A stretch of DNA of 64,000 nt. Source: Pseudomonas sp. TH15 (lineage in GTDB: Bacteria > Pseudomonadota > Gammaproteobacteria > Pseudomonadales > Pseudomonadaceae). The stretch covers positions 1,633,501 through 1,697,500 of the forward strand of contig NZ_JAEKEL010000001.1 of assembly GCF_016651105.1 (NCBI RefSeq), in the 5' to 3' direction. Below are positions 8,887 to 18,075 of the stretch, in pieces. The notes under the pieces were generated by a model. The model made no database searches. It had not been told where the DNA came from and saw nothing but the letters and a program-made list of their open reading frames with translations. Made by a program: the position numbers and the translations under genes. Position 1 is the first letter of the stretch, and every line of letters starts with the position of its first letter.

Positions 8887-9738
8887 ATGGCTAAAATTAT
8901 CGGCATCATCGTCGTATTCGCGAGCGTGCTCGGCGGATACGTGCTTTCCCACGGCAAGATTGCCGCCCTGATCCAGCCTTTCGAGGTGATGATTATCGGT
9001 GGTGCGGCCCTTGGCGCATTCCTGCAGGCCAACCCCGGTTACATGACCCTGCACGTGCTCAAGAAATCCTTGGGCATGTTCAGTTCGCGCTTCAGCCACA
9101 CCTTCTACCTTGAAGTGCTGGGCCTGATCTACGAGATCCTCAACAAGAGCCGCCGCGAAGGCATGATGGCCATCGAAGGCGACATTGAAGATGCCTCTGC
9201 CAGCCCGATCTTCGCCAAGTACCCGGCGGTACTGAAAGACGAACGCATGACCGCGTTTATCTGCGACTACTTGCGCATCATGTCCTCCGGCAACATGGCT
9301 CCCCATGAGCTTGAAGGCCTGTTCGACATGGAGCTCTACAGCCTTAAAGAAGACCTGGAACACCCATCCCACGCGGTAAACGGCATTGCCGACGCCATGC
9401 CGGGTTTCGGTATCGTTGCGGCGGTACTCGGTATCGTGGTGACCATGGCTTCCCTGGGCGAAGGCGACCAGAAAGCCATCGGCATGCACGTTGGTGCGGC
9501 GCTGGTCGGTACCTTCTTCGGTATTCTCGCGGCTTACGGCTTCTTCGGCCCGCTGGCTCACTCCCTGGCTCACGACGCCAAGGAAGAACTGAACGTCTAC
9601 GAAGCCATCAAGGCATCCTTGGTCGCTTCGGCTTCCGGCATGCCGCCATCGCTGGCGGTGGAGTTCGGTCGCAAGGTTCTGTACCCGGCGCACCGTCCTA
9701 GCTTTGCCGAGCTGGAACAAGCCGTTCGCGGTCGCTAA
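8887..9738 (+). CDS. motA: Flagellar motor stator protein MotA
   Basis: 283 residues from the ATG at 8887 (MAKIIGI); an upstream in-frame ATG at 8809 lies in the promoter. MotA forms, with MotB, the inner-membrane proton channel whose force turns the flagellar rotor. Four membrane segments are visible: residues 1-22, about 29-50, and a pair near 170-215 (GFGIVAAVLGIVVTMASLG and LVGTFFGILAAYGFFGPL). The charged cytoplasmic loop between the second and third includes the Arg and Glu residues that contact FliG. The length is normal for the family. No clear Shine-Dalgarno sequence is seen. Three bases separate it from motB. Confidence 0.97.
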   Translation: MAKIIGIIVVFASVLGGYVLSHGKIAALIQPFEVMIIGGAALGAFLQANPGYMTLHVLKKSLGMFSSRFSHTFYLEVLGLIYEILNKSRREGMMAIEGDIEDASASPIFAKYPAVLKDERMTAFICDYLRIMSSGNMAPHELEGLFDMELYSLKEDLEHPSHAVNGIADAMPGFGIVAAVLGIVVTMASLGEGDQKAIGMHVGAALVGTFFGILAAYGFFGPLAHSLAHDAKEELNVYEAIKASLVASASGMPPSLAVEFGRKVLYPAHRPSFAELEQAVRGR

Positions 9739-9741
9739 GCC

Positions 9742-10818
9742 ATGGAAAATAATCAGCCGATTATCATCAAGCGCGTCAAGCGCATTGCTGGCGGGCATCA
9801 CGGGGGCGCTTGGAAAATCGCCTTCGCTGACTTCGCGACGGCGATGATGGCGTTCTTCCTGGTGTTGTGGCTGCTGTCCACTGCCACGCCGGAACAGAAG
9901 ATCGCCATTGCCGGTTACTTCAAAGACCCGGTCGGCTTCTCCGAAAGCGGCACGCCGTACATCATCGATTTGGGCGGCACACCGACCCTGGCGCCGGAGA
10001 ACACCCTCAACCCTGAGGTGAAATCCCAGCCGCAGCCGGACAAGGTGACGGTCGATACCGACCAGGTCGAAGGCATGGCCGAACAGGTCGAGAAAGAACG
10101 CCTGGAATTGCTGCTGCAAGAACTGCAGAACAAGGTCGAAGAGAACCCGCAGTTGCAGAAGTTCAAGGACCAAATCCTGTTCGAGATCACCCCGAACGGC
10201 TTGCGCATCCAGATCATGGACGCGGATAACCGGCCGATGTTCGACTCAGGTTCGGCTCGTCTGAAACCGTACTTCGAAGACATCCTGCTGGCCATGGCCG
10301 ATACCATCAAAGCGGTGCCGAACAAGATCAGCATCAGCGGTCACACCGACGCCAAGCCGTACTCCGGCACTGGTGATTTCGGTAACTGGGAATTGTCGGC
10401 CAACCGTGCCAACGCCGCTCGCCGTGCCTTGGTCGCCGGTAGCTATCCGGATGCGCAAGTGGCGCGGGTCGTCGGTTACGCCTCGTCGGCGCTGTTCGAC
10501 AAGGAAAACCCGTTCAACCCGGTCAACCGCCGTATCGACATCGTCGTGCTGACCAAAAAGGCTCAGGCAGCGATCGAAGGTTCGCAAGGTGCAGATCCGG
10601 CCAAACCGGCTGATCAGGGTCAGGACGGTGCCGCTCCGGCGACGCCGGTCGATCCGAACGCCTTGCCGGCGGATCAGCAACCGGTGCCGGCGCATGAGTT
10701 GCGCGAACGGTTGAATCTGTTCGACGACGCTGCACCCAAACCGGCCGGGCCGGGAGGTGCGGCGCCCACGCCGACAGCGCCACCGGCTACTGCACCGGCC
10801 CCCGCGCCGAAACAGTGA
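9742..10818 (+). CDS. motB: Flagellar motor stator protein MotB
   Basis: 358 residues. A single membrane segment near residues 27-48 carries the proton-binding Asp in FADFATAMMAFFLVLW. A plug/linker follows and then an OmpA-type peptidoglycan-binding domain (about 170-285) with SGHTDAKPY and NRRIDIVV. It anchors the MotA ring to the cell wall. The C-terminal 70 residues are Pro/Ala-rich and probably flexible. It forms an operon with motA (3-base gap) and is followed by a strong terminator. A second stator set (MotCD) is common in this genus but is not in this window. Confidence 0.97.
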   Translation: MENNQPIIIKRVKRIAGGHHGGAWKIAFADFATAMMAFFLVLWLLSTATPEQKIAIAGYFKDPVGFSESGTPYIIDLGGTPTLAPENTLNPEVKSQPQPDKVTVDTDQVEGMAEQVEKERLELLLQELQNKVEENPQLQKFKDQILFEITPNGLRIQIMDADNRPMFDSGSARLKPYFEDILLAMADTIKAVPNKISISGHTDAKPYSGTGDFGNWELSANRANAARRALVAGSYPDAQVARVVGYASSALFDKENPFNPVNRRIDIVVLTKKAQAAIEGSQGADPAKPADQGQDGAAPATPVDPNALPADQQPVPAHELRERLNLFDDAAPKPAGPGGAAPTPTAPPATAPAPAPKQ

Positions 10819-10823
10819 CCCAT

Positions 10824-10851
10824 AAAAAGCCACGGTTACCGTGGCTTTTTT
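10824..10851 (+). terminator. Terminator of motAB
   Basis: AAAAGCCACGG pairs with CCGTGGCTTTT across a 3-base loop and is followed by a T-run, 6 bases after the motB stop. Confidence 0.9.
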
Positions 10852-10908
10852 GTGCCTGCCTGCGTCGCATTGACCAGTCGCAGTATTCGCAATCACGGAA
10901 GATCAGTT

Positions 10909-12042
10909 ATGGAAAGACTCAAAGCCTATTTTCAGCGGCACGGCAACGCCCCCTTCATATTCGGCGAGGGTCGGGTCAGTGGCTATATCTCGGCCACGCT
11001 CGGGCTGTTGAGCCTGCTGGCGGTGTTCTGCTTTTTGTTCCCCGAATGGTTGACCACGGCCGAGCTGCGCAAGGTCTACGACGAGCAATTCGCGCGCACC
11101 ACCCTGTTGCTCGGACTGGTGCTGTCGTTCAGCCTCGGCACCCTGAACATCCTGCTCAACAAACGTAAACGCCTGGGCATCACCGGCCTGGTTGCGTCAG
11201 GGCTGGCAGTGGTTCTCGGCGGCACCAATGTGCAGGTCAGCGAGATCGGGCAGACCCCTTACTCGCTCGGTCTGGACTGGTTTGTGCTGGCGCTGCTGAT
11301 CTCGGCCATCGTGTTTATTCCGCTGGAAAAGCTGTATTCCAAAGACCCCGAGCAGAACATCCTGCGCCCGCACTGGCGTACCGACCTGACCTACTTTTTC
11401 GTCAGCCATATGCTGGTGCAGTTCATCCTGATTTTCATCACCGCCTCGTCGGGTTACATCGCCGGTTGGGCAGTGTCGCCGGGCTTGCAGGCCAGCGTAC
11501 AAAGCCTGCCGTTGGTGGTGCAGTTCCTGCTGGCGATACTGGTGGCGGATCTGGGCCAGTACTGGTTGCATCGGCTCTACCATGTTGTGCCATTTCTGTG
11601 GCGCATCCATGCCGTGCATCACTCCAGCACGCACATGGACTGGCTCGCCGGATCACGCGTGCATTTCATCGAAATCCTCCTGACCCGCACCGGCGTGCTG
11701 GTGCCGCTGATGCTGCTGGGCTTCGCGCCGCAGGCGTTGAATGCCTATGTGATCCTGGTCGGCATCCAGGCCGTGCTGGCGCACGCCAACGTGCGGATCA
11801 ACGGCGGCTGGCTGAATTACCTGATCGTCCTGCCGCGCTACCACCATTGGCACCACGCCCGGCACAAAGACTACATCTACAAGAACTACGCGATCCACAC
11901 ACCGCTGGTGGACATGCTGTTCGGCACCTTCAAGCTGCCGCCGAAAGAATGGCCGGTGCGTTATGGCGTGTTTGGCAAAGAGTTGCCGGGCGGGATTGTG
12001 CAACAGCACCTTTATGCGTTTAAGACGCCTGAGCCGAAGTAG
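10909..12042 (+). CDS. Sterol desaturase / fatty acid hydroxylase family membrane protein
   Basis: 377 residues from the ATG at 10909, which has a GGAAG site upstream. It has about six hydrophobic segments, and the histidine clusters of the non-haem di-iron membrane hydroxylase superfamily: HRLYH near residue 222, HAVHH near 236, HAN, and YHHWHHARH near 312. Such enzymes hydroxylate or desaturate lipids with O2. The substrate is not known, and bacterial members act on carotenoids, ornithine lipids, hopanoids or ether lipids. It is absent from the PAO1 motB-rsgA junction as I remember it, so it is likely a lineage-specific insertion. It is monocistronic, flanked by terminators on both sides. 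Confidence 0.85.
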   Translation: MERLKAYFQRHGNAPFIFGEGRVSGYISATLGLLSLLAVFCFLFPEWLTTAELRKVYDEQFARTTLLLGLVLSFSLGTLNILLNKRKRLGITGLVASGLAVVLGGTNVQVSEIGQTPYSLGLDWFVLALLISAIVFIPLEKLYSKDPEQNILRPHWRTDLTYFFVSHMLVQFILIFITASSGYIAGWAVSPGLQASVQSLPLVVQFLLAILVADLGQYWLHRLYHVVPFLWRIHAVHHSSTHMDWLAGSRVHFIEILLTRTGVLVPLMLLGFAPQALNAYVILVGIQAVLAHANVRINGGWLNYLIVLPRYHHWHHARHKDYIYKNYAIHTPLVDMLFGTFKLPPKEWPVRYGVFGKELPGGIVQQHLYAFKTPEPK

Positions 12043-12055
12043 GGCGTGTGGAGGT

Positions 12056-12084
12056 GAAAAAGCCGCGATGATCGCGGCTTTTTC
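12056..12084 (+). terminator. Terminator after the desaturase-like gene
   Basis: AAAAAGCCGCGA and its complement around a 3-base loop, ending in TTTTTC, 14 bases after the stop. Confidence 0.88.
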
Positions 12085-12216
12085 TTGTGGCTTTCGAATG
12101 GTTGCTTTTCGCGCGGGATCATTCTTTTCGTCTGCCCTCAAGCCAGTTGGAAAGCCCCGTTCGAGTGCTGGTTATCATGTGTTGCTAAATGGATTTGAAG
12201 AAAGGGAGTGTCAGGC

Positions 12217-12810
12217 GTGAGTGTGGTAATTCCGGCGAATTTTATCGAGACGATTTATGTTTATCCCGAAGAGGAGTACGTCAAACCGTTTGGTAAGGCC
12301 TGGCTGTTTATGGAGTCCAGTACACGATGGATATACGCCGTCCTTTTAGCGGCTTTTTTGCTTGCGAATGTGTTCGGAAGGCGTGCATTTTCCGATCCCG
12401 GTGTTTATCTGGTGCTCGCCGGGGCTGCGGTTATTGTATTCGTGACAGTGATCATCAAATCTGTAGAACGATCGGAGGCCAAGGCTCAGGTCGATGCAGT
12501 CCATCCTGACGACGATAATGTGCACGTGAGCTTTGATGCATTGAGTGTCACCATCGAAAAACAGTTGGGCGCAGAGCGCTATTGCAGCGTGATACCCCGC
12601 TCGGACATCAAGAAAATTTCCGGCTATGTTCAGAATGGCTGGTTCAGCGTGCGGGATCGCGGCGTTGTCATCGAGAGGAATGACGACGCGCAATTTCGGT
12701 TTGTTTTTTCGCTGAAGAAGTCTCAGTGGAATGATTTTCTGCTTGGGTTTGAAGAGTCGTTGAAGCGGTTTGATTACCCTCTGGGGCCGCTGAGAAGGTT
12801 TCAAGTTTGA
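12217..12810 (+). CDS. YcxB-like membrane-associated protein
   Basis: 197 residues from the GTG at 12217, which lies 8 bases after a GGGAG site; an in-frame GTG at 12208 overlaps that site and is unlikely. Two membrane segments lie near residues 38-55 and 63-81, close together. The remaining about 110 residues form a soluble domain ending in a WNDFLLGFEESLKRF-like helix. This layout, and the stretch FDALSVTIEKQLGAERYCSVIPRSDIKKI, fits the YcxB-like family of unknown function. Codon usage is less G+C-rich than its neighbours, which hints at a more recent arrival. A terminator shared with rsgA follows. Confidence 0.7.
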   Translation: MSVVIPANFIETIYVYPEEEYVKPFGKAWLFMESSTRWIYAVLLAAFLLANVFGRRAFSDPGVYLVLAGAAVIVFVTVIIKSVERSEAKAQVDAVHPDDDNVHVSFDALSVTIEKQLGAERYCSVIPRSDIKKISGYVQNGWFSVRDRGVVIERNDDAQFRFVFSLKKSQWNDFLLGFEESLKRFDYPLGPLRRFQV

Positions 12811-12878
12811 CCAGCGGATGTCTCACGGCTTGGATCGAGGTCGTTGGCCGGATAAAACCATCGTCAAAACTTGAACGA

Positions 12879-12907
12879 AAAAAACCGCGAATCTCGCGGT
12901 TTTTTTA
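12879..12907. terminator. Bidirectional terminator between the YcxB-like gene and rsgA
   Basis: AAAAACCGCGA and complement around a 3-base loop, with an A-run on the left and a T-run on the right. It serves the two convergent genes. Confidence 0.9.
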
Positions 12908-12924
12908 CGCTTGAAGCTTGCTGA

Positions 12925-13956
12925 TCAGTAACTGGTTTCCGGCAAACTCGCAATAATCGACCGATAACTATTCATCCGCTGCTGCTGCACACGCCCATCT
13001 TCCAACGCCTTGAGCAGCGCGCAACCCGGTTCGCGGTCGTGCTTGCAGTCGCGGAAGCGGCAGGTGCCGATCAAGTCGTTGAACTCGATGAAACCGGCTT
13101 CGACGTCGGCACGGCTGACGTGGCCGAGGCCGAATTCACGGATGCCCGGGGAGTCGATCAACTCACCGCCGCCGGGGAAGTGGAACAATCGCGCAGTGGT
13201 GGTGGTGTGAGTGCCTTGGCCGGACAGCTCGGACAACGGGCCGACGCGGGTTTCGACTTCCGGCAGCAGGCTGTTGACCAGCGAGGATTTGCCGACGCCG
13301 GACTGGCCGACGAATACGCTGATGCGCCCGTCCAGTTGCTCCTGCAATTGCTCCATGCCGTTGCCGTGGTGGGCCGACACTTCCAGCACCGGGTAACCGA
13401 GCGTGCGGTAAACCGCCAGCAAGGCATTCAGCGCTGGGGCGTTCTGCTCGTCGATCAGGTCGAACTTGTTGAGCAGCAGCAGTGGACGAATCCCGGCGTG
13501 CTCAGCAGCGACCAGATAACGGTCGATCAGGTTGGCATGCGGCTCAGGCAGCGGGGCGAAGACAATGACGATCATGTCGACGTTGGCCGCGACCGGTTTC
13601 AGCTGGCCACGGCTGTCCGGGCGGCAGAGTTCGGTTTTACGCGGCAGTTGCGCCACGATCACCCCGATGCCCTGGTTGCCGGCACGCCAGACCACCTGAT
13701 CGCCGGTCACCAGCGCCGGCAGGTTGGCACGCAAGTGACAGCGGAACACTTGGCCGGCCAGCTCACCGTCGAGCGCTTCGACTTCGACCTGCACACCGAA
13801 GTGCGCGATCACCAGGCCCGTCTGTTCCGGACCCAGGTCGCCGCCCTCAAGTGCCTCGACAGCCGAGGACTCGCGTTTGGCGGCGCGGGCAGCGCGTTCG
13901 CCCTGAATCTTTTCGATGCGCCAGTTTTGACGACGATTGAGTTGGCGTTTGGCCAT
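12925..13956 (-). CDS. rsgA: Ribosome small-subunit biogenesis GTPase RsgA
   Basis: 343 residues. RsgA is a circularly permuted GTPase that helps mature the 30S subunit. Visible in order are an OB-fold N-terminal domain, the G4 motif LLNKFDL near residue 160, the G1 P-loop [14 protein letters not shown] near 218, G3 [10 protein letters not shown] near 267, and a zinc-finger with Cys-rich residues [14 protein letters not shown] near 300. The basic N-terminus (residues 1-30) is typical. It is divergent from orn; the intergenic space is about 107 bases. In many gammaproteobacteria rsgA, orn and queG are close, as here. Confidence 0.96.
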   Translation of the reverse strand: MAKRQLNRRQNWRIEKIQGERAARAAKRESSAVEALEGGDLGPEQTGLVIAHFGVQVEVEALDGELAGQVFRCHLRANLPALVTGDQVVWRAGNQGIGVIVAQLPRKTELCRPDSRGQLKPVAANVDMIVIVFAPLPEPHANLIDRYLVAAEHAGIRPLLLLNKFDLIDEQNAPALNALLAVYRTLGYPVLEVSAHHGNGMEQLQEQLDGRISVFVGQSGVGKSSLVNSLLPEVETRVGPLSELSGQGTHTTTTARLFHFPGGGELIDSPGIREFGLGHVSRADVEAGFIEFNDLIGTCRFRDCKHDREPGCALLKALEDGRVQQQRMNSYRSIIASLPETSY

Positions 13957-14063
13957 GGGTGTTCCGTATCAAGAATGCAGCGATTAGGTAAAACGGCCGC
14001 GAGTTTAGCACGCCCGGCCGGTTGCCTAGGCTAAACTGCGCAGCATTGCCTAGGAGCCGACAC

Positions 14064-14606
14064 ATGCAAAACCCGCAGAATCTGATCTGGATCGATCTGG
14101 AAATGACCGGTCTGAACCCTGATACCGACGTTATCATCGAGATGGCGACCATTGTCACCGACAGTGATCTGAACACTTTGGCCGAAGGCCCGGTGATCGC
14201 CATCCACCACAGCGACGCGATCCTCGCCGGCATGGACGAGTGGAACACCCGTCAACACGGCGGCTCGGGCCTGACCCAACGGGTTCGCGATAGCCGCATC
14301 AGCATGGCCGAAGCCGAAGCCGAAACCATCGTCTTCCTGGAAAAATGGGTACCAAAGGGCAAGTCGCCGATCTGTGGCAACAGCATCTGCCAGGACCGTC
14401 GCTTCCTTTATACGCACATGAAATCTCTGGAAAGCTACTTCCACTACCGCAACCTCGACGTGTCGACGCTCAAAGAGCTGGCCGCACGCTGGGCGCCGGA
14501 CGTGCGTGACAGCTTCAAAAAAGGCAGCACTCACTTGGCGCTGGACGATATCCGCGAATCGATTGCCGAGTTGCAGCACTACCGTAAGCATTTCATCAAG
14601 TTCTGA
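14064..14606 (+). CDS. orn: Oligoribonuclease
   Basis: 180 residues from the ATG at 14064, preceded by TAGGAG. It is a 3'-5' exonuclease that finishes RNA decay by cutting dinucleotides, including pGpG from c-di-GMP breakdown. The DEDDh signature is present: DLEMTGL near residue 11, then NSICQDRRF near 110, and the final Asp in [10 protein letters not shown]. The length matches the family. It is the first gene of its transcript and is followed by a REP pair. Confidence 0.97.
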   Translation: MQNPQNLIWIDLEMTGLNPDTDVIIEMATIVTDSDLNTLAEGPVIAIHHSDAILAGMDEWNTRQHGGSGLTQRVRDSRISMAEAEAETIVFLEKWVPKGKSPICGNSICQDRRFLYTHMKSLESYFHYRNLDVSTLKELAARWAPDVRDSFKKGSTHLALDDIRESIAELQHYRKHFIKF

Positions 14607-14619
14607 TGTGGCGGCGTCT

Positions 14620-14741
14620 TGTGGCGAGGGGGGCTTGCCCCCGTTCGGCTGCGAAGCAGTCGTAAACCTGTGCATGCGGTATGACTGACGGGATGCAGGG
14701 GAGCGCTTCGCACTCCAACGGGGGCAAGCCCCCTCGCCACA
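14620..14741. repeat. REP pair (inverted), type B
   Basis: Outer arms TGTGGCGAGGGG at 14620 and CCCCTCGCCACA ending at 14741, with a spacer carrying the inner GCTGCGAAGCAGTCG segment shared with the elements at 34359 and 42216. Confidence 0.85.
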
Positions 14742-14815
14742 GGCTTTCTGATTGCCCTCTTTTGGTGCCGCCACGAAATGGCTAGACTGCGCGCCCTCCT
14801 GCCAGGACCGCCACC

Positions 14816-15427
14816 ATGTTGCTGATGCTCTACCTGATCGCCATTACCGCCGAAGCCATGACCGGTGCCTTGTCTGCCGGCCGTCGCGGCATGGACTGGT
14901 TTGGCGTGGTGCTGATCGCATGCGTCACGGCGTTGGGCGGCGGTTCTGTGCGTGACGTGCTGCTCGGTCACTACCCGCTGACGTGGGTCAAACACCCGGA
15001 ATACCTGGTGCTGACCTCGGTCGCGGCGATGTTCACCGTCTTCACCGCCCGCTGGATGCGTCACCTGCGCTCGCTGTTTCTGGTGCTCGACGCCGTGGGT
15101 TTGGTCGCGTTCACGCTGATCGGCTGCATGACGGCGCTGGAAATGGGCCACGGCATGCTGGTGGCGTCGGTCAGCGGCGTGATCACCGGGGTTTTCGGCG
15201 GCATCCTGCGGGACATCTTCTGCAACGACATTCCGCTGATCTTCCGCCGCGAACTCTACGCCAGCGTCTCGTTTGCGGCGGCGTGGTGCTACATGCTTTG
15301 CATCTACTTGGAATTACCAGGTGAACAGGCAATTTTGATCACGCTGTTTGGTGGTTTTCTGCTGCGCTTGCTGGCGATTCGGTTTCACTGGGAAATGCCG
15401 AAGTTCGTCTACAACGACGAAGCCTGA
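14816..15427 (+). CDS. Trimeric intracellular cation (TRIC) channel family protein
   Basis: 203 residues with about seven hydrophobic segments and two internal repeats. The glycine-rich signatures GGGSVRDVLLG (near residue 41) and GGILRDIF (near 127) are the paired motifs of the TRIC/UPF0126 (YadS, YicG) family. Structures of prokaryotic members show homotrimeric potassium channels. Here the ion and purpose are inferred only from the family. It lies between orn and queG, which are adjacent in PAO1 numbering, so it is probably a local insertion. It converges with queG. Confidence 0.88.
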   Translation: MLLMLYLIAITAEAMTGALSAGRRGMDWFGVVLIACVTALGGGSVRDVLLGHYPLTWVKHPEYLVLTSVAAMFTVFTARWMRHLRSLFLVLDAVGLVAFTLIGCMTALEMGHGMLVASVSGVITGVFGGILRDIFCNDIPLIFRRELYASVSFAAAWCYMLCIYLELPGEQAILITLFGGFLLRLLAIRFHWEMPKFVYNDEA

Positions 15428-15447
15428 TCTACACACGGTTCCGCGTC

Positions 15448-16512
15448 CTACGCCAGTCCGTGTTGTTTCAGGGCCCACTCGACATGCTCACGCACCAGTT
15501 CTGACGGGTAATGCCTGCGCGCCTTCAACGCTTCCAGCACTGGAATACTCGACGGCGCATTCCCCAGGCCGACCGCCAGATTTCGCAACCAGCGCTCATA
15601 CCCGGCCCGGCGTAAGGGCGAACCCTCGGTACTGCTGAGAAACCGCTCCTCGTCCCACATGAACAGTTCGGCCAGTTCTGCGTTGTCCAGGTTGTGCCGT
15701 GGCTTGAAGTCGCTTTCGCCGGACGGACGGGCGAAGCGGTTCCACGGGCAAACGATCTGGCAGTCGTCGCAGCCGAACACCCGATTGCCGATCAGCGGTC
15801 GCAAGTCTTCCGGGATCGCGCTCTTCAGTTCGATGGTCAGGTAGGAAATGCAGCGCCGGGCATCCAGCACATACGGGCCGACGAAGGCGTTGGTCGGGCA
15901 GATGTCTAGGCACGCGGTGCAGCTGCCGCAATGTTCGGTAGCGTGGGGTGGGTCTTCCGGCAGTGGCAGGTCGACGAACAGTTCGCTGAGAAAGAAATAA
16001 CTGCCGGCCTTTCGATTCAAGACCAGGGTGTTTTTGCCGATCCAGCCAAGGCCAGCCTTCTCGGCGATGGCTTTTTCCAGCACCGGGGCGCTGTCGACGA
16101 AGGCGCGGTAACCGAACGGGCCGATCACGGCCTGAATTTTTTCTGCCAGTTGTTGCACGCGTTTACGGATCAATTTGTGGTAATCGCGGCCCAAGGCATA
16201 ACGCGATACGTAGGCTTTTTCCGGTTGGGCCAGTAATTGCGCCATTTGCGTGTCGCCGGGCAGGTAGTCCATGCGCAGGGACACTACACGCAACGTGCCG
16301 GGCACCAGTTCTTCCGGGTGCGAGCGTTTGCTGCCGTGGGCGCCCATGTATTCCATTTCGCCGTGGTAGCCGGCTTCGAGCCAGCGCTCCAGGTGCTGCT
16401 CATGCTCGGCCAGGTCCAGGCCGCTGATGCCGACTTGCTGAAAGCCCAGCTCGCGGCCCCAGTCCTTGATGGATTGGGCCAGGGCGGGGAGGTCTGTAGT
16501 AATAGCGGGCAT
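15448..16512 (-). CDS. queG: Epoxyqueuosine reductase
   Basis: 354 residues from the ATG at 16512. It reduces epoxyqueuosine to queuosine, the last step in making this modified base at tRNA position 34. It uses cobalamin and two [4Fe-4S] clusters. The two ferredoxin-like Cys sets are visible: CGSCTACLDICP near residue 195 and CDDCQIVCPWN near 242. A HEAT-like C-terminal tail follows. A longer frame reaches 16584 but would overlap the start of the divergent nnr gene. Confidence 0.95.
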   Translation of the reverse strand: MPAITTDLPALAQSIKDWGRELGFQQVGISGLDLAEHEQHLERWLEAGYHGEMEYMGAHGSKRSHPEELVPGTLRVVSLRMDYLPGDTQMAQLLAQPEKAYVSRYALGRDYHKLIRKRVQQLAEKIQAVIGPFGYRAFVDSAPVLEKAIAEKAGLGWIGKNTLVLNRKAGSYFFLSELFVDLPLPEDPPHATEHCGSCTACLDICPTNAFVGPYVLDARRCISYLTIELKSAIPEDLRPLIGNRVFGCDDCQIVCPWNRFARPSGESDFKPRHNLDNAELAELFMWDEERFLSSTEGSPLRRAGYERWLRNLAVGLGNAPSSIPVLEALKARRHYPSELVREHVEWALKQHGLA

Positions 16513-16541
16513 GAGGCGAGAGAAACCGGAGCTGAGATGCG

Positions 16542-16547
16542 TATAAT
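16542..16547 (+). promoter_or_regulatory. Putative -10 element of the nnr operon
   Basis: A perfect TATAAT lies 29 bases before the nnr ATG and 30 bases from the divergent queG start. No good -35 is seen 16-18 bases upstream. If used, transcription would begin near 16554, which favours the ATG at 16576. Confidence 0.45.
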
Positions 16548-16575
16548 TCTGCCAGACATCGGAGCCCGAAGACGC

Positions 16576-18075
16576 ATGCCGCACACTAAAGATGATTTAC
16601 CCGACGCGCTGTACAGCTCCGCGCAAGTGCGTGGGCTCGATGCGAGCCTGATCGCGGCCGGCACGCCGGGCTTCGAATTGATGCAGCGTGCGGCCCGGGC
16701 GACCTGGCGTGCGCTGGTCCGCCAGTGGCCAACCGCGAACGAATTGACGGTGCTGGCCGGTCACGGCAACAACGCTGGCGACGGTTATCTGGTCGCAGTG
16801 CTGGCCCGGCGAGCCGGATGGACGGTGCGGGTGTTGACGGTCGGTGAACCTCAGCGTTTGCAAGGTGATGCGGCGTTGGCCCATGCCGAAGCCGTTTCTG
16901 AAAAAGTAATGATCGACGCCTGGAGCGCCAACGCCGAACTGCGCGGCATCATGCTGGATGCGCTGCTGGGCACTGGCCTGGCCGGTGAAGTGCGTGAGCC
17001 TTACGCCAGCGTCATCGCCGCGATCAATGCCAGCGGCCTGCCGGTGGCGGCGGTGGATATCCCGTCGGGGCTGTGTGCCGATACCGGTCGCGTGCTTGGC
17101 GCGGCCGTTCGGGCTGATCTGACCGTGACGTTCATCGGTCTGAAACTGGGACTGTTCACCGGTGATGCGGCGGACGTGGTGGGCGAGTTGGTTTTCAATG
17201 ATCTGCACGCTGACCCGCAATTGATCGAAAGTGCCGCCATCAGCGCCCGTCGCCTGACGGCGAGTAACCTGCCGCGCCTGGCCGCTCGGGCGCCAACCTC
17301 GCATAAAGGCAAGTTCGGTCATGTGCTGCTGATCGGCGGTGATCGCGGTTTTGGCGGCGCGATCCTGCTGAGCGCGCAAAGCGCGTTGCGCAGTGGTGCC
17401 GGCATGGTGTCCGTGGCCACGCGCAGCGAACACGTTCCGGCCGCGCTGGCGAGAATCCCTGAAGCCATGGTGTTGGGCACTTCGTCGGCTAATCAGCTCA
17501 TGGGATTGCTTGAAAAGGTGTCCGTGTTAGTCGTCGGTCCAGGCTTGGGTCAGGCGGCTTGGGGCAAAAGCTTGTTGTCTGCTGCTGCCAACGCGCCGTT
17601 GCCGCAAGTCTGGGACGCCGATGCGTTGAATATGCTGGCCGAAGAACAGGTGAAGTTGCCCGCAGATTGCATCATCACCCCGCATCCGGGCGAAGCGGCG
17701 CGGTTACTGGGCATGACCACCGCCGAAGTTCAGGCGGATCGTCCCGCCGCCGCTCACGCATTGAGCAAAAAATACACAGCTGTAGTGGTTCTAAAAGGTG
17801 CCGGCAGTCTGATCGCCAGCCCCGATGGGCGTTTGGCAGTTTGTCATCAGGGCCATCCGGCGATGGCCACCGCCGGTCTGGGCGATGTACTGGCCGGTCT
17901 GGTCGGTGCCTTGCTGGCCCAGGGCATGGCGGCGTTCGACGCCGCGTGCCTGGCGGTCTGGCTACACGCCAATGCCGGTGCACAGGAAGGTAAATCGGGC
18001 CGTGGGCTGGCGGCCAGTGATCTGATCCCAGCCATTCGTCAGTTGTTGGAGGAGCAAGCACCGTGTCTGAAATAA
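16576..18075 (+). CDS. nnr: Bifunctional NAD(P)H-hydrate epimerase / ADP-dependent dehydratase
   Basis: 499 residues from the ATG at 16576 (MPHTKDD). It repairs damaged NADH and NADPH hydrates. The N-terminal YjeF_N domain (about 1-215) epimerises the R form, with the HGNNAGDGYLVA and PSGLCADTG segments. The C-terminal carbohydrate-kinase-like domain (about 230-495) dehydrates the S form, with the GGDRGFGGA, DADALN, TPHPGE and GLGDVLAG signatures. Fusion of the two is the usual bacterial form. The gene opens a long plus-strand run and overlaps tsaE by 13 bases, which indicates translational coupling. Confidence 0.95.
   Translation: MPHTKDDLPDALYSSAQVRGLDASLIAAGTPGFELMQRAARATWRALVRQWPTANELTVLAGHGNNAGDGYLVAVLARRAGWTVRVLTVGEPQRLQGDAALAHAEAVSEKVMIDAWSANAELRGIMLDALLGTGLAGEVREPYASVIAAINASGLPVAAVDIPSGLCADTGRVLGAAVRADLTVTFIGLKLGLFTGDAADVVGELVFNDLHADPQLIESAAISARRLTASNLPRLAARAPTSHKGKFGHVLLIGGDRGFGGAILLSAQSALRSGAGMVSVATRSEHVPAALARIPEAMVLGTSSANQLMGLLEKVSVLVVGPGLGQAAWGKSLLSAAANAPLPQVWDADALNMLAEEQVKLPADCIITPHPGEAARLLGMTTAEVQADRPAAAHALSKKYTAVVVLKGAGSLIASPDGRLAVCHQGHPAMATAGLGDVLAGLVGALLAQGMAAFDAACLAVWLHANAGAQEGKSGRGLAASDLIPAIRQLLEEQAPCLK

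Noticed and set aside
16237..16575. Upstream extension of nnr by 113 residues
   Set aside because: It would lie opposite queG and precede the likely -10 element; the known Nnr N-terminus fits the ATG at 16576.
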